From NCBI GenBank assembly GCA_943787605.1, contig CALSNB010000001.1, positions 1,116,001-1,180,000 on the forward strand: DNA of 64,000 nucleotides, read 5' to 3'. The stretch is from GCA-2697345 sp002697345. GTDB taxonomy: Bacteria; Pseudomonadota; Alphaproteobacteria; Rhodobacterales; Rhodobacteraceae. The notes below the pieces were generated by a model. The model was not told the DNA's origin. It did not search any database and saw nothing but the letters and a program-made list of their open reading frames with translations. Every line of letters starts with the position of its first letter. Position 1 is the first letter of the stretch. This document shows, in pieces, positions 53,248 through 63,500 of this stretch. Position numbers and translations under genes: made by a program.

Positions 53248-53864
53248 TTAAGTCGATCCTCCATCGCCGCAACCCCTTCTTTAGTTAACACTAAGGTATC
53301 ACGCTTTAGAATATCATAAACATTAGCACCAACTGATGGCAGGATATCTAGGCCTGTAATATTTCTTGCCGCTTTAGCAAAGTTCTGGTTAACAGAAACT
53401 CCATCAATGACTAACGCCCTTTTCCACCCTAATTCCTTTATTTTCTTTGCTAACTGACTAGTCTTCATATCTGTTAACTTAGAAACATCAACGATTACAA
53501 ACTCTCCTGCTGCAACTTTAGCAGATAAAGCATGCATAAGGCCGAGCTTTCGCACTTTTTTCGGAAGATCGTGGCCATGACTCCTAGGGGTAGGCCCTTT
53601 ATAAACGCCACCACCACGAAAAATAGGTGCACTTCTACTACCGTGTCTAGCACCACCAGTGCCCTTTTGCTTATATATTTTTCGAGTAGAATACGAGGTT
53701 TCTGATCGAGTTTTTACCTTGTGCGTACCAGCCTGAGCATTATTTCTCTGCCATCTAACGACCCTGTGTAATATATCCACTCTAGGGTCCAGTGAAAATA
53801 TCTTATCGCTAAGCTCAATCGACCCTGCTTTTTTTCCATCTAAATCAATTGCATCAGCTTTCAT
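53244..53864 (-). CDS. rplD: 50S ribosomal protein L4
   Basis: A 206-residue protein with a tunnel-lining loop (KQKGTGGARHGSRSAPIFRG). In E. coli L4 also represses the S10 operon. I start at ATG 53864 (MKADAIDLDGKKAG), with GGGAGG upstream; this overlaps rplC by 11 bases. An in-frame start ten codons earlier is less likely. Confidence 0.95.
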   Translation of the reverse strand: MKADAIDLDGKKAGSIELSDKIFSLDPRVDILHRVVRWQRNNAQAGTHKVKTRSETSYSTRKIYKQKGTGGARHGSRSAPIFRGGGVYKGPTPRSHGHDLPKKVRKLGLMHALSAKVAAGEFVIVDVSKLTDMKTSQLAKKIKELGWKRALVIDGVSVNQNFAKAARNITGLDILPSVGANVYDILKRDTLVLTKEGVAAMEDRLK

Positions 53865-54669
53865 CTTTTTTACCTCCCTCAGGAGCTGTGCCAACAGCTA
53901 ATTGATTTTCGCTATCATCAGCACCGACGCTAGCAACTTTCTCTTCGATTTCTTCAGGAGAAACGTTCACAACCTCTTCAATGTCCTTTACTGAAGCTAG
54001 TAAAGCAGCAGGGTAAATAACATTATCTGGAAGATCTTTTTTCACAGCATCTTTAATGGTAACCCAGCCGCCTTTGGATCCAGGAACGGCCCCTTTTATC
54101 ATGATTATACCAAGTTCAACATCAGTTTTAACTACTTGCAAGTTTTGAGTAGTAACCCGTGCCGCACCCATGTGCCCTGCCATTTTCTTTCCCTTAAATA
54201 CTTTCCCAGGATCTTGGCATTGCCCAGTAGACCCATGCGATCTATGAGAGATGGAAACACCATGAGACGCCCTTAGGCCTTTAAAATTATGGCGCTTCAT
54301 CGCTCCAGCAAAACCCTTACCGATAGATGTACCAGAAACATCAACGTACTGACCTGCTGAGTAGTGATTAGCAGTTATCTCTTCGCCGACTTCAATCAGG
54401 TTTTCGGCAGCAACTCTAAATTCTGCAATCTTCCGTTTCGGCTCTACTTTAGCTATCGCAAAATGACCTCTCATCGCCTTGGACGTTCTCTTAATTTTTG
54501 CAGTTCCCGCACCTAATTGAACAGCGGAATAACCATCTTTTTCTGTAGTACGGTTTGCGACAACTTCTAATTTATCTAACTGTAAGACAGTCACAGGAAT
54601 CTGCTTACCATCTTCCATGAACAAACGTGTCATACCAACTTTTTTTGCAATTACACCGGAGCGCAACAT
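53854..54669 (-). CDS. rplC: 50S ribosomal protein L3
   Basis: A 271-residue protein. MLRSGVIAKKVGMTRLF is the family start, and HRSHGSTGQCQDPGKVFKGK is the loop near the peptidyl-transferase centre. An acidic tail of about 45 residues (from about residue 225) is longer than in E. coli, but tails like this are common in alphaproteobacteria. Confidence 0.96.
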   Translation of the reverse strand: MLRSGVIAKKVGMTRLFMEDGKQIPVTVLQLDKLEVVANRTTEKDGYSAVQLGAGTAKIKRTSKAMRGHFAIAKVEPKRKIAEFRVAAENLIEVGEEITANHYSAGQYVDVSGTSIGKGFAGAMKRHNFKGLRASHGVSISHRSHGSTGQCQDPGKVFKGKKMAGHMGAARVTTQNLQVVKTDVELGIIMIKGAVPGSKGGWVTIKDAVKKDLPDNVIYPAALLASVKDIEEVVNVSPEEIEEKVASVGADDSENQLAVGTAPEGGKKDES

Positions 54670-54683
54670 ATCATTAACCCTCC

Positions 54684-54998
54684 CTATACTTTAATTTCAA
54701 CATCGACACCCGCCGCAAGATCCAGCTTCATAAGCGCATCCACGGTTTGAGGTGTCGGGTCAACAATATCTAAAAGCCTTTTATGAGTTCTAATCTCAAA
54801 CTGCTCCCTAGACTTTTTATCTACATGGGGACCACGCAGAACAGTAAACTTTTCTATCCGGTTAGGCATTGGAATTGGCCCCCTTACGTCAGCACCAGTG
54901 CGTTTAGCGGTACTAACTATTTCCTGTGTACTCGCATCCAACACTCTATAATCGAACGCCTTCAATCTTATTCTTATAGTTTGGCTTTTTGCCGCCAT
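54684..54998 (-). CDS. rpsJ: 30S ribosomal protein S10
   Basis: A 104-residue protein that also takes part in antitermination as NusE. IRIRLKAFDYRVLDASTQEI and RTHKRLLDIVDPTPQTVDAL are conserved. It opens the S10 operon, 74 bases after tuf, with an intervening hairpin. Confidence 0.97.
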   Translation of the reverse strand: MAAKSQTIRIRLKAFDYRVLDASTQEIVSTAKRTGADVRGPIPMPNRIEKFTVLRGPHVDKKSREQFEIRTHKRLLDIVDPTPQTVDALMKLDLAAGVDVEIKV

Positions 54999-55020
54999 TT
55001 TATCAGCCTTTCAGGGCAAT

Positions 55021-55061
55021 AGGATTTTAAGAGATTTAATAACTTAACCTCTTTTAATCCT
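55021..55061. other. Hairpin between tuf and rpsJ
   Basis: AGGATT pairs with AATCCT, and after a 2x2 internal loop AAGAGGTT pairs with a near-complement. On the plus strand it is followed by TTTTT, which would suit antisense termination, but on the minus strand no U-tract follows. It probably marks a cleavage or pausing point between tuf and the S10 genes. Confidence 0.3.
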
Positions 55062-55072
55062 TTTTATTAATT

Positions 55073-56248
55073 TTACTCGATGATGCTTGAAACAACACCC
55101 GCACCGACTGTTCTACCGCCTTCACGGATAGCAAATCTTAATCCATCCTCCATCGCAATCGGGGTCAGTAATTCTACTTTGAATGATACATTATCTCCAG
55201 GCATCACCATTTCAGTACCTGCCGCAAGCTCAACTGATCCCGTTACATCAGTTGTTCGGAAGTAAAATTGAGGACGGTAGTTCGCAAAAAATGGCGTATG
55301 ACGACCACCCTCATCTTTTGTAAGAATGTATGCTTCAGCAGTAAATTTATGGTGTGGCTTTACCGATCCAGGTTTACATAAAATCTGTCCACGTTCGACG
55401 CCTTCTCTATCGACTCCACGCAATAAAGCACCAACATTATCCCCTGCTTGTCCAGAATCTAGAAGTTTACGGAACATCTCAACACCGGTACAAACTGTTT
55501 TTGTAGTATCACGGATACCAACAATCTCAATTTCATCTCCAACATTAACAACACCACGTTCAATACGACCTGTAACAACAGTGCCACGACCTGAGATTGA
55601 AAACACATCCTCAATTGGCATCAAAAACGGTTGGTCAATTGCTCGGACAGGTGTTGGAATATATTCATCCACAGCTGCCATCAGCTCCTTAATCTTTTCT
55701 TCACCAATTTCAGGAGTTTTACCTTCCATAGCAGCCAAAGCTGAACCCGCAACAACAGGGATATCATCACCAGGATACTCATATGAAGATAAGAGTTCTC
55801 GAATTTCCATCTCAACAAGCTCGAGTAATTCATCATCATCCACTTGATCGACTTTGTTCATAAACACAACCATTTTTGGAATACCAACTTGTCGACCTAA
55901 CAAAATATGCTCTCGTGTTTGAGGCATTGGACCATCAGCCGCGTTAACAACTAGAATAGCCCCATCCATTTGGGCTGCACCAGTGATCATATTCTTTACA
56001 TAATCTGCGTGACCAGGACAATCGACATGCGCGTAATGACGAGCTTCAGTCTCATATTCAACATGCGCTGTGGAAATCGTAATACCACGTGCCTTCTCTT
56101 CCGGCGCAGCATCAATTGAATCATATGCCTGAAATTCTCCAAAGTACTTTGTAATCGCTGCCGTTAGTGTAGTCTTACCGTGATCTACGTGGCCGATCGT
56201 ACCAATGTTAACATGCGGTTTATTACGTTGAAACTTTTCTTTAGCCAT
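55073..56248 (-). CDS. tuf: Elongation factor Tu
   Basis: A 391-residue GTPase that delivers aminoacyl-tRNA. G1 is GHVDHGKTT, G3 DCPGHADYVKNM and G4 NKVD. I start at ATG 56248 (MAKEKFQRNKPHVNIG). It is the last gene of the str operon, 28 bases after fusA. Only one tuf is in the window; many proteobacteria carry a second copy elsewhere. Confidence 0.97.
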   Translation of the reverse strand: MAKEKFQRNKPHVNIGTIGHVDHGKTTLTAAITKYFGEFQAYDSIDAAPEEKARGITISTAHVEYETEARHYAHVDCPGHADYVKNMITGAAQMDGAILVVNAADGPMPQTREHILLGRQVGIPKMVVFMNKVDQVDDDELLELVEMEIRELLSSYEYPGDDIPVVAGSALAAMEGKTPEIGEEKIKELMAAVDEYIPTPVRAIDQPFLMPIEDVFSISGRGTVVTGRIERGVVNVGDEIEIVGIRDTTKTVCTGVEMFRKLLDSGQAGDNVGALLRGVDREGVERGQILCKPGSVKPHHKFTAEAYILTKDEGGRHTPFFANYRPQFYFRTTDVTGSVELAAGTEMVMPGDNVSFKVELLTPIAMEDGLRFAIREGGRTVGAGVVSSIIE

Positions 56249-56276
56249 TGTCAAATCCTCTTATTAAACTAATTTA

Positions 56277-58394
56277 TTATGCGTATTTTGATTGAATTTC
56301 TTCACTTATACTTTGTGGAACCGGTTCATAATGGTCAAATTGCATTGAGAAGTTGGCTCTGCCAGATGACATCGATCTCAACGTATTAATATATCCGAAC
56401 ATATTAGCAAGAGGTACCCAACAGTCTATCGCTATTGCATTACCTCTGGTATCTTGACCTTGCACTTGTCCACGCCTCGAGGTTAAGTCACCAATTATTC
56501 CACCAGTGTATTCTTCTGGCGTTACTACCTCAACCTTCATTATAGGCTCCAATAACTTAGCGCCCGCTCTTTTTAACCCTTCACGCATCGCCATACGTCC
56601 AGCAATTTCAAAGGCTAACACACTCGAATCTACGTCATGAAACTTTCCATCTACCAAGGCTACCTTGAAATCAATTACAGGGAAGCCGGCCAGAGGACCA
56701 CTGTCCATCACTGACTTAATACCTTTTTCTACCCCTGGTATATACTCCTTGGGGATAGAGCCTCCAACAATGCGAGACTCAAAAGAGTAACCCTCCCCAG
56801 CTTCCGTTGGTGATATAATCATTTTAACTTCCGCAAACTGGCCGGATCCACCAGATTGTTTTTTATGGGTGTAGCTATGCTCAATCTCGTGCCCAATAGT
56901 TTCTCTGTAAGCTACTTGTGGTGCACCAATATTAGCTTCAACTTTGAATTCACGCTTTAATCTATCAACTAAAATATCCAGATGAAGCTCTCCCATGCCC
57001 TTCATAATAGTTTGGCCAGATTCAATATCAGTCTCTACTCGAAACGAAGGATCTTCGGCAGCTAATCTAGCTAAACCCTGAGACATCTTCTCTTGGTCCG
57101 CTTTCGTTTTAGGCTCAACGGCGATCTCTATGACGGGGTCTGGAAATGTCATAGTCTCCAAGACTACCGGTTCTTTGTCACTACACAAGGTATCACCAGT
57201 AGTTGTATCTTTTAAACCTGCTAGAGCTATTATGTCTCCCGCAAAAGCCTCTTCGATCTCTTCCCTATTTATAGAATGCATCATCATCATCCTACCCACT
57301 CGCTCTTTTCGACCTTTAGTAGAGTTTAACATTGTATCACCCTTACTAAGAACTCCAGAATAAATTCTTGTAAAAGTTAACGTTCCAACAAAAGGGTCAT
57401 TCATTATCTTAAAAGCGAGCCCTGAAAATGGTAGTTCATCATTTGCACTTCGAGCGATGTCTCTTGTCTCTGTCTCATCACCCGGTTTGAAACCCATATA
57501 GTCCACCACATCAAGTGGGCTAGGGAGGTAATCAATTACTGCATTCAATAGTGGTTGGACCCCTTTATTCTTAAAAGCTGAACCACAAAGGACGGGCACA
57601 AAAGCCATAGATAAAGTACCTTTTCGAATTAACATCCGGAGTGTAGTAATATCAGGCTCTTTTCCCTCTAAGTACGCCATCATGGCGTCGTCATCCATCT
57701 CCACGGCATTTTCAATTAACTTCGCGCGCCATTCATTCGCACTCTCTTGAAGGGATTCGCGAATAGGTCTTTTTTCCCAAGTTGCCCCAAGATCTTCACC
57801 AGTCCATACCCACTCTTCCATAGTAACTAGATCAACTACTCCCTCAAGTTCAGTCTCCGCCCCGATAGGTAGTTGCACGGGAGCCGGTATTGCTCCTGTT
57901 CGATCCTTAATCATTTTAACACAATTAAAATAATCTGCTCCGATTTTATCCATTTTATTAACAAAAACAATTCGGGGAACTTTATAACGATCAGCTTGCC
58001 TCCAAACAGTCTCTGTTTGAGGCTCAACACCAGCGTTTGCATCTAAAACCGCAACCGCTCCATCCAAAACTGCCAAAGATCTTTCCACTTCAATTGTAAA
58101 ATCAACGTGGCCGGGGGTATCTATAATATTCATTCGATGCTTTTCTGTTTCAGTCGAGCTACCGTCTTCTGTTCTCTCCCAAAAAGTTGTTGTAGCCGCT
58201 GAGGTTATAGTAATCCCACGCTCTTGCTCTTGCTCCATCCAATCCATGGTAGCCGCACCATCGTGAACTTCGCCTATATTATGAGACTTTCCAGTATAAT
58301 AAAGTATTCTCTCTGAGCAGGTAGTTTTCCCTGCATCGATATGAGCCATAATACCAAAATTTCTATAACGGTTTAAAGGGAAATCACGCGCCAT
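56277..58394 (-). CDS. fusA: Elongation factor G
   Basis: A 705-residue translocase GTPase. G1 is AHIDAGKTT, G3 DTPGHVDFT and G4 NKMDKIGAD. The usual five-domain layout is complete, with a C-terminal end IQSKYA. It is 21 bases after rpsG. Length and motifs fit the housekeeping form. Confidence 0.97.
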   Translation of the reverse strand: MARDFPLNRYRNFGIMAHIDAGKTTCSERILYYTGKSHNIGEVHDGAATMDWMEQEQERGITITSAATTTFWERTEDGSSTETEKHRMNIIDTPGHVDFTIEVERSLAVLDGAVAVLDANAGVEPQTETVWRQADRYKVPRIVFVNKMDKIGADYFNCVKMIKDRTGAIPAPVQLPIGAETELEGVVDLVTMEEWVWTGEDLGATWEKRPIRESLQESANEWRAKLIENAVEMDDDAMMAYLEGKEPDITTLRMLIRKGTLSMAFVPVLCGSAFKNKGVQPLLNAVIDYLPSPLDVVDYMGFKPGDETETRDIARSANDELPFSGLAFKIMNDPFVGTLTFTRIYSGVLSKGDTMLNSTKGRKERVGRMMMMHSINREEIEEAFAGDIIALAGLKDTTTGDTLCSDKEPVVLETMTFPDPVIEIAVEPKTKADQEKMSQGLARLAAEDPSFRVETDIESGQTIMKGMGELHLDILVDRLKREFKVEANIGAPQVAYRETIGHEIEHSYTHKKQSGGSGQFAEVKMIISPTEAGEGYSFESRIVGGSIPKEYIPGVEKGIKSVMDSGPLAGFPVIDFKVALVDGKFHDVDSSVLAFEIAGRMAMREGLKRAGAKLLEPIMKVEVVTPEEYTGGIIGDLTSRRGQVQGQDTRGNAIAIDCWVPLANMFGYINTLRSMSSGRANFSMQFDHYEPVPQSISEEIQSKYA

Positions 58395-58415
58395 GGGTTC
58401 TATTCTTTCCTAAAC

Positions 58416-58886
58416 TTACCAACGATAATGACTAAATGCTTTATTTGCATCTGCCATTTTATGAGTATCTTCTCTTCTTTTTACTGCTGAGCCCCGAGAA
58501 TTGACCGCATCCATTAACTCTCCTGCCAAACGCTCCTCCATTGTGTTCTCATTCCTGGAGCGAGCAGCTTTTATTAGCCACCTAATAGCAAGTGCTACAC
58601 GACGCTCAGGGCGAACTTCAACAGGAACCTGGTATGTGGCACCACCGACTCTCCGTGAACGGACTTCAACGGCAGGTTTGATTAATTCGAGAGCTTCGTG
58701 GAAGACTTCTACAGGAGCTTTTTTCAATTTGGCTTCGACTCTATCGAATGCATTATAAACTATACGCTCTGCAGCCGATTTTTTTCCGTCTACCATCAAA
58801 TTATTCATAAATTTAGTAAGCACTAGGTCTCCAAACTTTGCGTCTGGTAATACGACTCTTTTCTCTGCTGCGTGACGACGTGACAT
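58416..58886 (-). CDS. rpsG: 30S ribosomal protein S7
   Basis: A 156-residue head protein that nucleates 30S assembly and, in E. coli, represses the str operon. MSRRHAAEKRVVLPDAKFGD and GGATYQVPVEVRPERRVALA are conserved. It is 11 bases after rpsL. Confidence 0.97.
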   Translation of the reverse strand: MSRRHAAEKRVVLPDAKFGDLVLTKFMNNLMVDGKKSAAERIVYNAFDRVEAKLKKAPVEVFHEALELIKPAVEVRSRRVGGATYQVPVEVRPERRVALAIRWLIKAARSRNENTMEERLAGELMDAVNSRGSAVKRREDTHKMADANKAFSHYRW

Positions 58887-58897
58887 TTAAATTTCCC

Positions 58898-59269
58898 CTA
58901 CTTAGGACGCTTAGCGCCGTATTTTGATCTACGCTGCTTACGATCTTTTACACCTTGAGTATCTAAGACACCCCTTAAAACGTGATATCTAACTCCTGGC
59001 AAATCCTTTACACGGCCTCCACGAATAAGGACCACCGAATGCTCTTGCAAGTTATGACTTTCCCCGGGGATATACGATATGACTTCAAAACCATTTGTTA
59101 ACCTAACTTTTGCAACTTTTCTCATTGCTGAGTTTGGTTTCTTTGGTGTTGTCGTATAAACGCGAGTACAGACTCCACGCTTTTGAGGGCACTCCTGTAA
59201 GTGCATAGATTTAGAGCGCTTTACTTTTGGCTGACGCGGCTTTCGGATCAACTGTTGTACTGTAGGCAT
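58898..59269 (-). CDS. rpsL: 30S ribosomal protein S12
   Basis: A 123-residue decoding-centre protein. Lys43 in TTPKKPNSAMRK and Lys88 in RGGRVKDLPG are the wild-type, streptomycin-sensitive residues. It heads the str operon rpsL-rpsG-fusA-tuf, behind a leader of about 200 bases with promoter 59474-59502 and an attenuator-like structure. Confidence 0.97.
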   Translation of the reverse strand: MPTVQQLIRKPRQPKVKRSKSMHLQECPQKRGVCTRVYTTTPKKPNSAMRKVAKVRLTNGFEVISYIPGESHNLQEHSVVLIRGGRVKDLPGVRYHVLRGVLDTQGVKDRKQRRSKYGAKRPK

Positions 59270-59334
59270 TAAGATATAACCCCTTCTTCTTTTTTCACAC
59301 GGGAAATTTTTCCCAATCTAATATGTGTCTCTTG

Positions 59335-59373
59335 TAAAAAACACAAAAACCGCTCTCAATTCCGAACGCGGAA
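59335..59373 (-). promoter_or_regulatory. Attenuator-like structure in the str leader
   Basis: On the minus strand TTCCG-CGTT-CGGAA (59373-59360) is a perfect 5-bp stem. An alternative stem pairs CCGC (59371-59368) with GCGG (59353-59350), with three further inner pairs, and is followed by TTTTT, a few other bases and a second T-run (59349-59335). The two cannot form together. The second resembles an intrinsic terminator with an interrupted U-tract, about 80 bases before rpsL. Regulation by ribosomal protein or by transcription speed is a guess. Confidence 0.4.
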
Positions 59374-59473
59374 CCGATGCGGTGGACTACCAGAGGATCG
59401 AAGCATAAGCCTAGATCTTGACCACTTAAAATTTTGAAACCATCAGATCTCTTTTCGACCGATAATTCTGGGC

Positions 59474-59502
59474 GTTTTAGAAGGACTCTGGTCACGTGTC
59501 AA
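59474..59502 (-). promoter_or_regulatory. Strong candidate promoter of the str operon
   Basis: On the minus strand TTGACA (59502-59497) is a perfect -35; exactly 17 bases on is TAAAAC (59479-59474), matching TATAAT at four positions. Transcription would start near 59467, giving a leader of about 198 bases before rpsL. This is the best promoter match I saw in the window. Confidence 0.7.
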
Positions 59503-59629
59503 CAGCAGTTGATCAATTAAAAGATTTATTTACTACTTTGTTCTTTTAGTCACTAATTACTTTCTAATAGTTTTTTTTGAACATTGGAAAAAACATTAAT
59601 AAAAATAATTAACCTAATATTTACTGAAT

Positions 59630-60517
59630 TTAATTATTACTTTTTTGTAAACCTAACTTCTTTTCTCTAAGTAATGAAAACATTCCAGCACCGAAAATAG
59701 TAAGTCCACCAAAAATAGTCAAATTATCAGGCCATTCGCCAAAGAAAACTAAACCCAAGATTAGGGCTGCAATTAGGCTTGTATACCTAAAAGGTGCTAC
59801 AAACCCAATATCCCCATTCCTTATAGCTAAAACTGCACAGAGGTACCCACCAGTAAGAAAAATAGAAGCTGTTATTAATTTTAGAAATTGCGTTGGATCA
59901 ATGACAACCCAAGTAATTGTTAAAGATCCCATAGCACTAAATATAAAAACAGAAACTGCTGTAGTGGTAGCCACATAAATCGACGAAACCTCTTTAGATA
60001 AACGACGCGTAACCAATTCACGGAGAGTAACAAACAAAACTGCTAGTAACGCATAAATTGAATAAAAATTAAAATCTCCAGCCCCTGGCCTTACTATCAG
60101 TAACACTCCTATGAATCCAACAATAATTGCCATAACACGACGCCATCCTATTCTTTCACCTAAAAAAAATACTGCCCCAAGACTGACTGTTAACGGAAGT
60201 ATTTGCACTATAGAAACTACGTTAGCGATAGGCATTTTAAACAGTGCTGAAATGAAAAAAAATGTGCTTACTATTTCAGCTATAGCTCGTAAAATTAGAA
60301 GCTTTATATCTTTAGAGGGAATTGAACTTTTAAAGGCTCCAGTGAACCAAACGACAAGTGCAAAGAAAATAGCAACCAAAATAGATCTAATAAATATGGA
60401 TTGGAAAACTGGTAACTCTGAACCTACTGACTTTAAGCATGCATCGTTTAATGTATACAGCACCATAGAACAGACCATCAACCACGCGCCACGAAAGTTC
60501 TCACTATCAACATTCAT
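59630..60517 (-). CDS. EamA/DMT-family transporter
   Basis: A 295-residue membrane protein with about ten helices in two EamA repeats; the first half has MVLYTLNDACLKS and PIANVVSIVQILPLTVSLGA, the second GDIGFVAPFRYTSLIAALIL. Drug/metabolite transporters of this group export amino acids, sugars or other metabolites; the substrate is unknown. Its ATG is only 16 bases after the U-tract of the rpoC terminator, so its transcription must start within or before that region or come from read-through. It sits between rpoC and rpsL. Confidence 0.85.
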   Translation of the reverse strand: MNVDSENFRGAWLMVCSMVLYTLNDACLKSVGSELPVFQSIFIRSILVAIFFALVVWFTGAFKSSIPSKDIKLLILRAIAEIVSTFFFISALFKMPIANVVSIVQILPLTVSLGAVFFLGERIGWRRVMAIIVGFIGVLLIVRPGAGDFNFYSIYALLAVLFVTLRELVTRRLSKEVSSIYVATTTAVSVFIFSAMGSLTITWVVIDPTQFLKLITASIFLTGGYLCAVLAIRNGDIGFVAPFRYTSLIAALILGLVFFGEWPDNLTIFGGLTIFGAGMFSLLREKKLGLQKSNN

Positions 60518-60533
60518 CCTAGGTCTCTAAATT

Positions 60534-60562
60534 AAAAAAAGGCCTTGCTATTAGCAAGACCT
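60534..60562 (-). terminator. Rho-independent terminator after rpoC
   Basis: On the minus strand AGGTCTTGCT and AGCAAGGCCT form a 10-bp stem (one G-T pair) with a 3-base loop, followed by seven T (60540-60534). It lies about 27 bases after the rpoC stop and should end the rpoBC transcript. Confidence 0.86.
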
Positions 60563-60589
60563 TTATTGTTGTTGTTTGCTGTCAATACC

Positions 60590-63500
60590 CTAGTCTTGGG
60601 AGATGTCTGAAAACACGTCTTCAGGATTAAGAGTTTCAGACGTAGCAGGCGCAGCGAGCGCCAATGCTGCCTCTGCTTCAACACGTCTCGTCTCACTAAC
60701 AATATTATCACGTTCCTGGGACACCCGAAGCATGTCCTGGGTAGCTCCACCCGTACCTGCAGGGATCAAACGACCTACGATCACATTTTCTTTTAGCCCT
60801 ACTAGTCTATCTCTTTTACCCATTGTGGCAGCTTCTGTTAATACTCTCGTTGTCTCCTGGAAAGAAGCCGCAGAAATAAAGCTTCGAGTTTGCAATGAAG
60901 CCTTAGTTATACCCAATAAAATCGGTTCAGCGACTGCAGCTCTACCACCCTTAAGGACTGCCTTATCATTTGCTGCATCAAGTTCATTTTTGTCTACGTT
61001 TTCTCCTTTTAACAATGTCGTGGTGCCACTATCTAAAATTTCAAACTTTTGAAGCATTTGCCTAACTATAACTTCAATATGTTTATCGTTTATCTTAACT
61101 CCTTGGAGGCGATAAACATCTTGAACTTCATCAATTAAATAATCTGCCAACGCTTCAATACCTAAAATTTTAAGAATATCATGAGGTACAGGGTGACCAT
61201 CCATAATATAATCACCTTTTTGAACATAATCACCTTCGACCACTGGAATATGCTTACCTTTTGGCACCATATACTCAACATTTTCATTGGCTTCTTCTGC
61301 AGCCTCTATAGTAATTCTACGCTTATTCTTATAGTCTTTACCGAAGCGAACATAACCATTTATTTCTGCGATTATCGCATGATCCTTTGGTCTTCTCGCC
61401 TCAAACAACTCCGCCACTCGAGGAAGTCCTCCAGTAATATCCTTCGTTTTCGCTCCTTCTCTTGGAATACGCGCAATGGTATCTCCAGCAGAAATTTCCT
61501 GACCATCCTCAACTGATAAAACAGCGTCTACAGACATCGGGTAAGCGGCAGGATTACCACTATTTAACATTACAGGCTTTCCAGACTTTAAATCCTCAAT
61601 TATTATCTCAGGTTTTAGATCATTACCTTTAGGGGCAGCTCTCCAATCCACAACAATTTTTTGAGTCATACCGGTTGCATCATCTGTTTCATCTTTGATT
61701 GCAATACCGCTAACTAAGTCTAAAAATTTTGCTACACCCTTTTTCTCCGCTATAATTGGTAAAGTGTATGGATCCCATTCAAAAAGTTTGTCTCCTCTTG
61801 CTACTTTTGATTTCTCTTTCACGTGAAGTTTAGAACCGTACCCTATCTTATGAGTAGCTCGCTCTACACCATTTTGATCTGTAATAGTTAAAGACATATT
61901 ACGTCCCATAACCACAGAATCCCCACCCTTATTTTTAAGAATACTTGGGTTGGAGAAGGAAATAACTCCCTCTTGACTTGCCTCCAAGAATGACTGCTGG
62001 CCTCCTTGAGCAACACCTCCAATATGAAATGTTCGCATTGTTAACTGAGTGCCCGGTTCTCCAATAGATTGAGCTGCTATAATACCTACAGCTTCTCCAG
62101 AGTTTACTAATATACCTCGAGCAAGATCTCTACCATAGCACATAGCGCAGATACCGTCTTCCGCTTCACAAGTTAACGCACTTCGCATTCGCACAGCTGC
62201 TATATCAGCAGCATCAATTGCATCAGCCTGTTTTTCGTCAACCAATTCCCCTTCAGCGACTAGAATATCACCTCCATCGGGGTTAATTACATCTTCAGCT
62301 ACTACTCTTCCAAGTAAACGCTCACCGATAGAAGACACAACCTCTCCATCATTTATCGCTGCCCTAGCAGTAATATACCCCTTGGTTCCACAATCAGTTT
62401 GACGAACAATACAATCTTGAGCCACATCGACCAATCTTCTTGTGAGGTAACCCGAGTTCGCTGTTTTAAGAGCAGTATCCGACAGACCTTTTCTTGCACC
62501 GTGGGTCGAATTAAAGTATTCTAAAACATTCAAGCCCTCTTTGAAGTTTGAAATTATAGGTGTTTCGATAATCTCGCCATTTGGTTTGGCCATAAGACCA
62601 CGCATTCCACCTAATTGCTTCATTTGAGTTACTGAACCACGCGCACCTGAATGTGCCATCATATAAACAGAGTTTGGTTCAGCATCCGAACCATCTTCAT
62701 TATGTTCTAATGTTGAAATACTTTTCATCATAGCGTCAGTAACCTGATCATTACACTTCGACCAACCATCAATTACTTTGTTATACTTCTCACCCTGTGT
62801 TATTAACCCATCCATATATTGTTGTTCAAAATCCTTTACTTGAGAACGAGTTTTGTCAACAATCTCCCACTTATTAACAGGAATTATCATATCGTCTTTT
62901 CCAAACGAAATACCTGCTTTAAATGCCTCTGTAAAACCGATAGTCATTATTTGGTCACAAAAAATAACAGACTCTTTTTGACCGCAATAGCGGTAAACTG
63001 TATCAATAACCTTCTGCACCTCGCGCTTGCGAAGTAATCTGTTTACCAACTCAAACGGAGCTTTAGCGTTCAACGGAAGTAAAGCTCCTAATCTCACCCT
63101 ACCTGGCGTTGTTTCAAATCTCACTAAAATCTCTTCACCCTCAGAATCAATCTGTGGAAGTCTAGCTTGAATTTTGGCATGCAAGTGTACCTCACCTGCG
63201 TCAAGTGCATGTTGGACTTCGTCGACACTTGAAAATACCTTCCCTTCTCCCTTCATACCAACTCGTTCCATACTACTGTAGTACAGGCCCAAGACCATGT
63301 CCTGAGACGGCACAATAATTGGGGCACCATTTGCCGGTGACAGAACATTGTTTGTTGACATCATCAAAACCCTGGCCTCCAACTGAGCCTCCAGGCTTAA
63401 CGGAACATGAACAGCCATCTGGTCACCATCAAAATCAGCATTAAAAGCTGAGCAAACCAGTGGGTGAAGCTGAATAGCTTTTCCTTCGATTAAAACTGGT

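Larger units (their letters stand above)
59270..59629 (-). other. 360-base gap between the EamA gene and rpsL: str leader
   Basis: This gap carries, from the right, an AT-rich segment without features (59503-59629), a promoter (59474-59502), a leader with overlapping hairpins at 59350-59373 and a short palindromic stem GGGAAA/TTTCCC at 59301-59314, then the rpsL ribosome site. A 66-codon open frame at 59295-59495 is not similar to any protein I know and overlaps the promoter, so I do not call it. Confidence 0.6.

Noticed and set aside
59295..59495. A 66-codon open frame upstream of rpsL
   Set aside because: It begins inside the likely str promoter, resembles no protein and lies in the leader; no ribosome site supports it.
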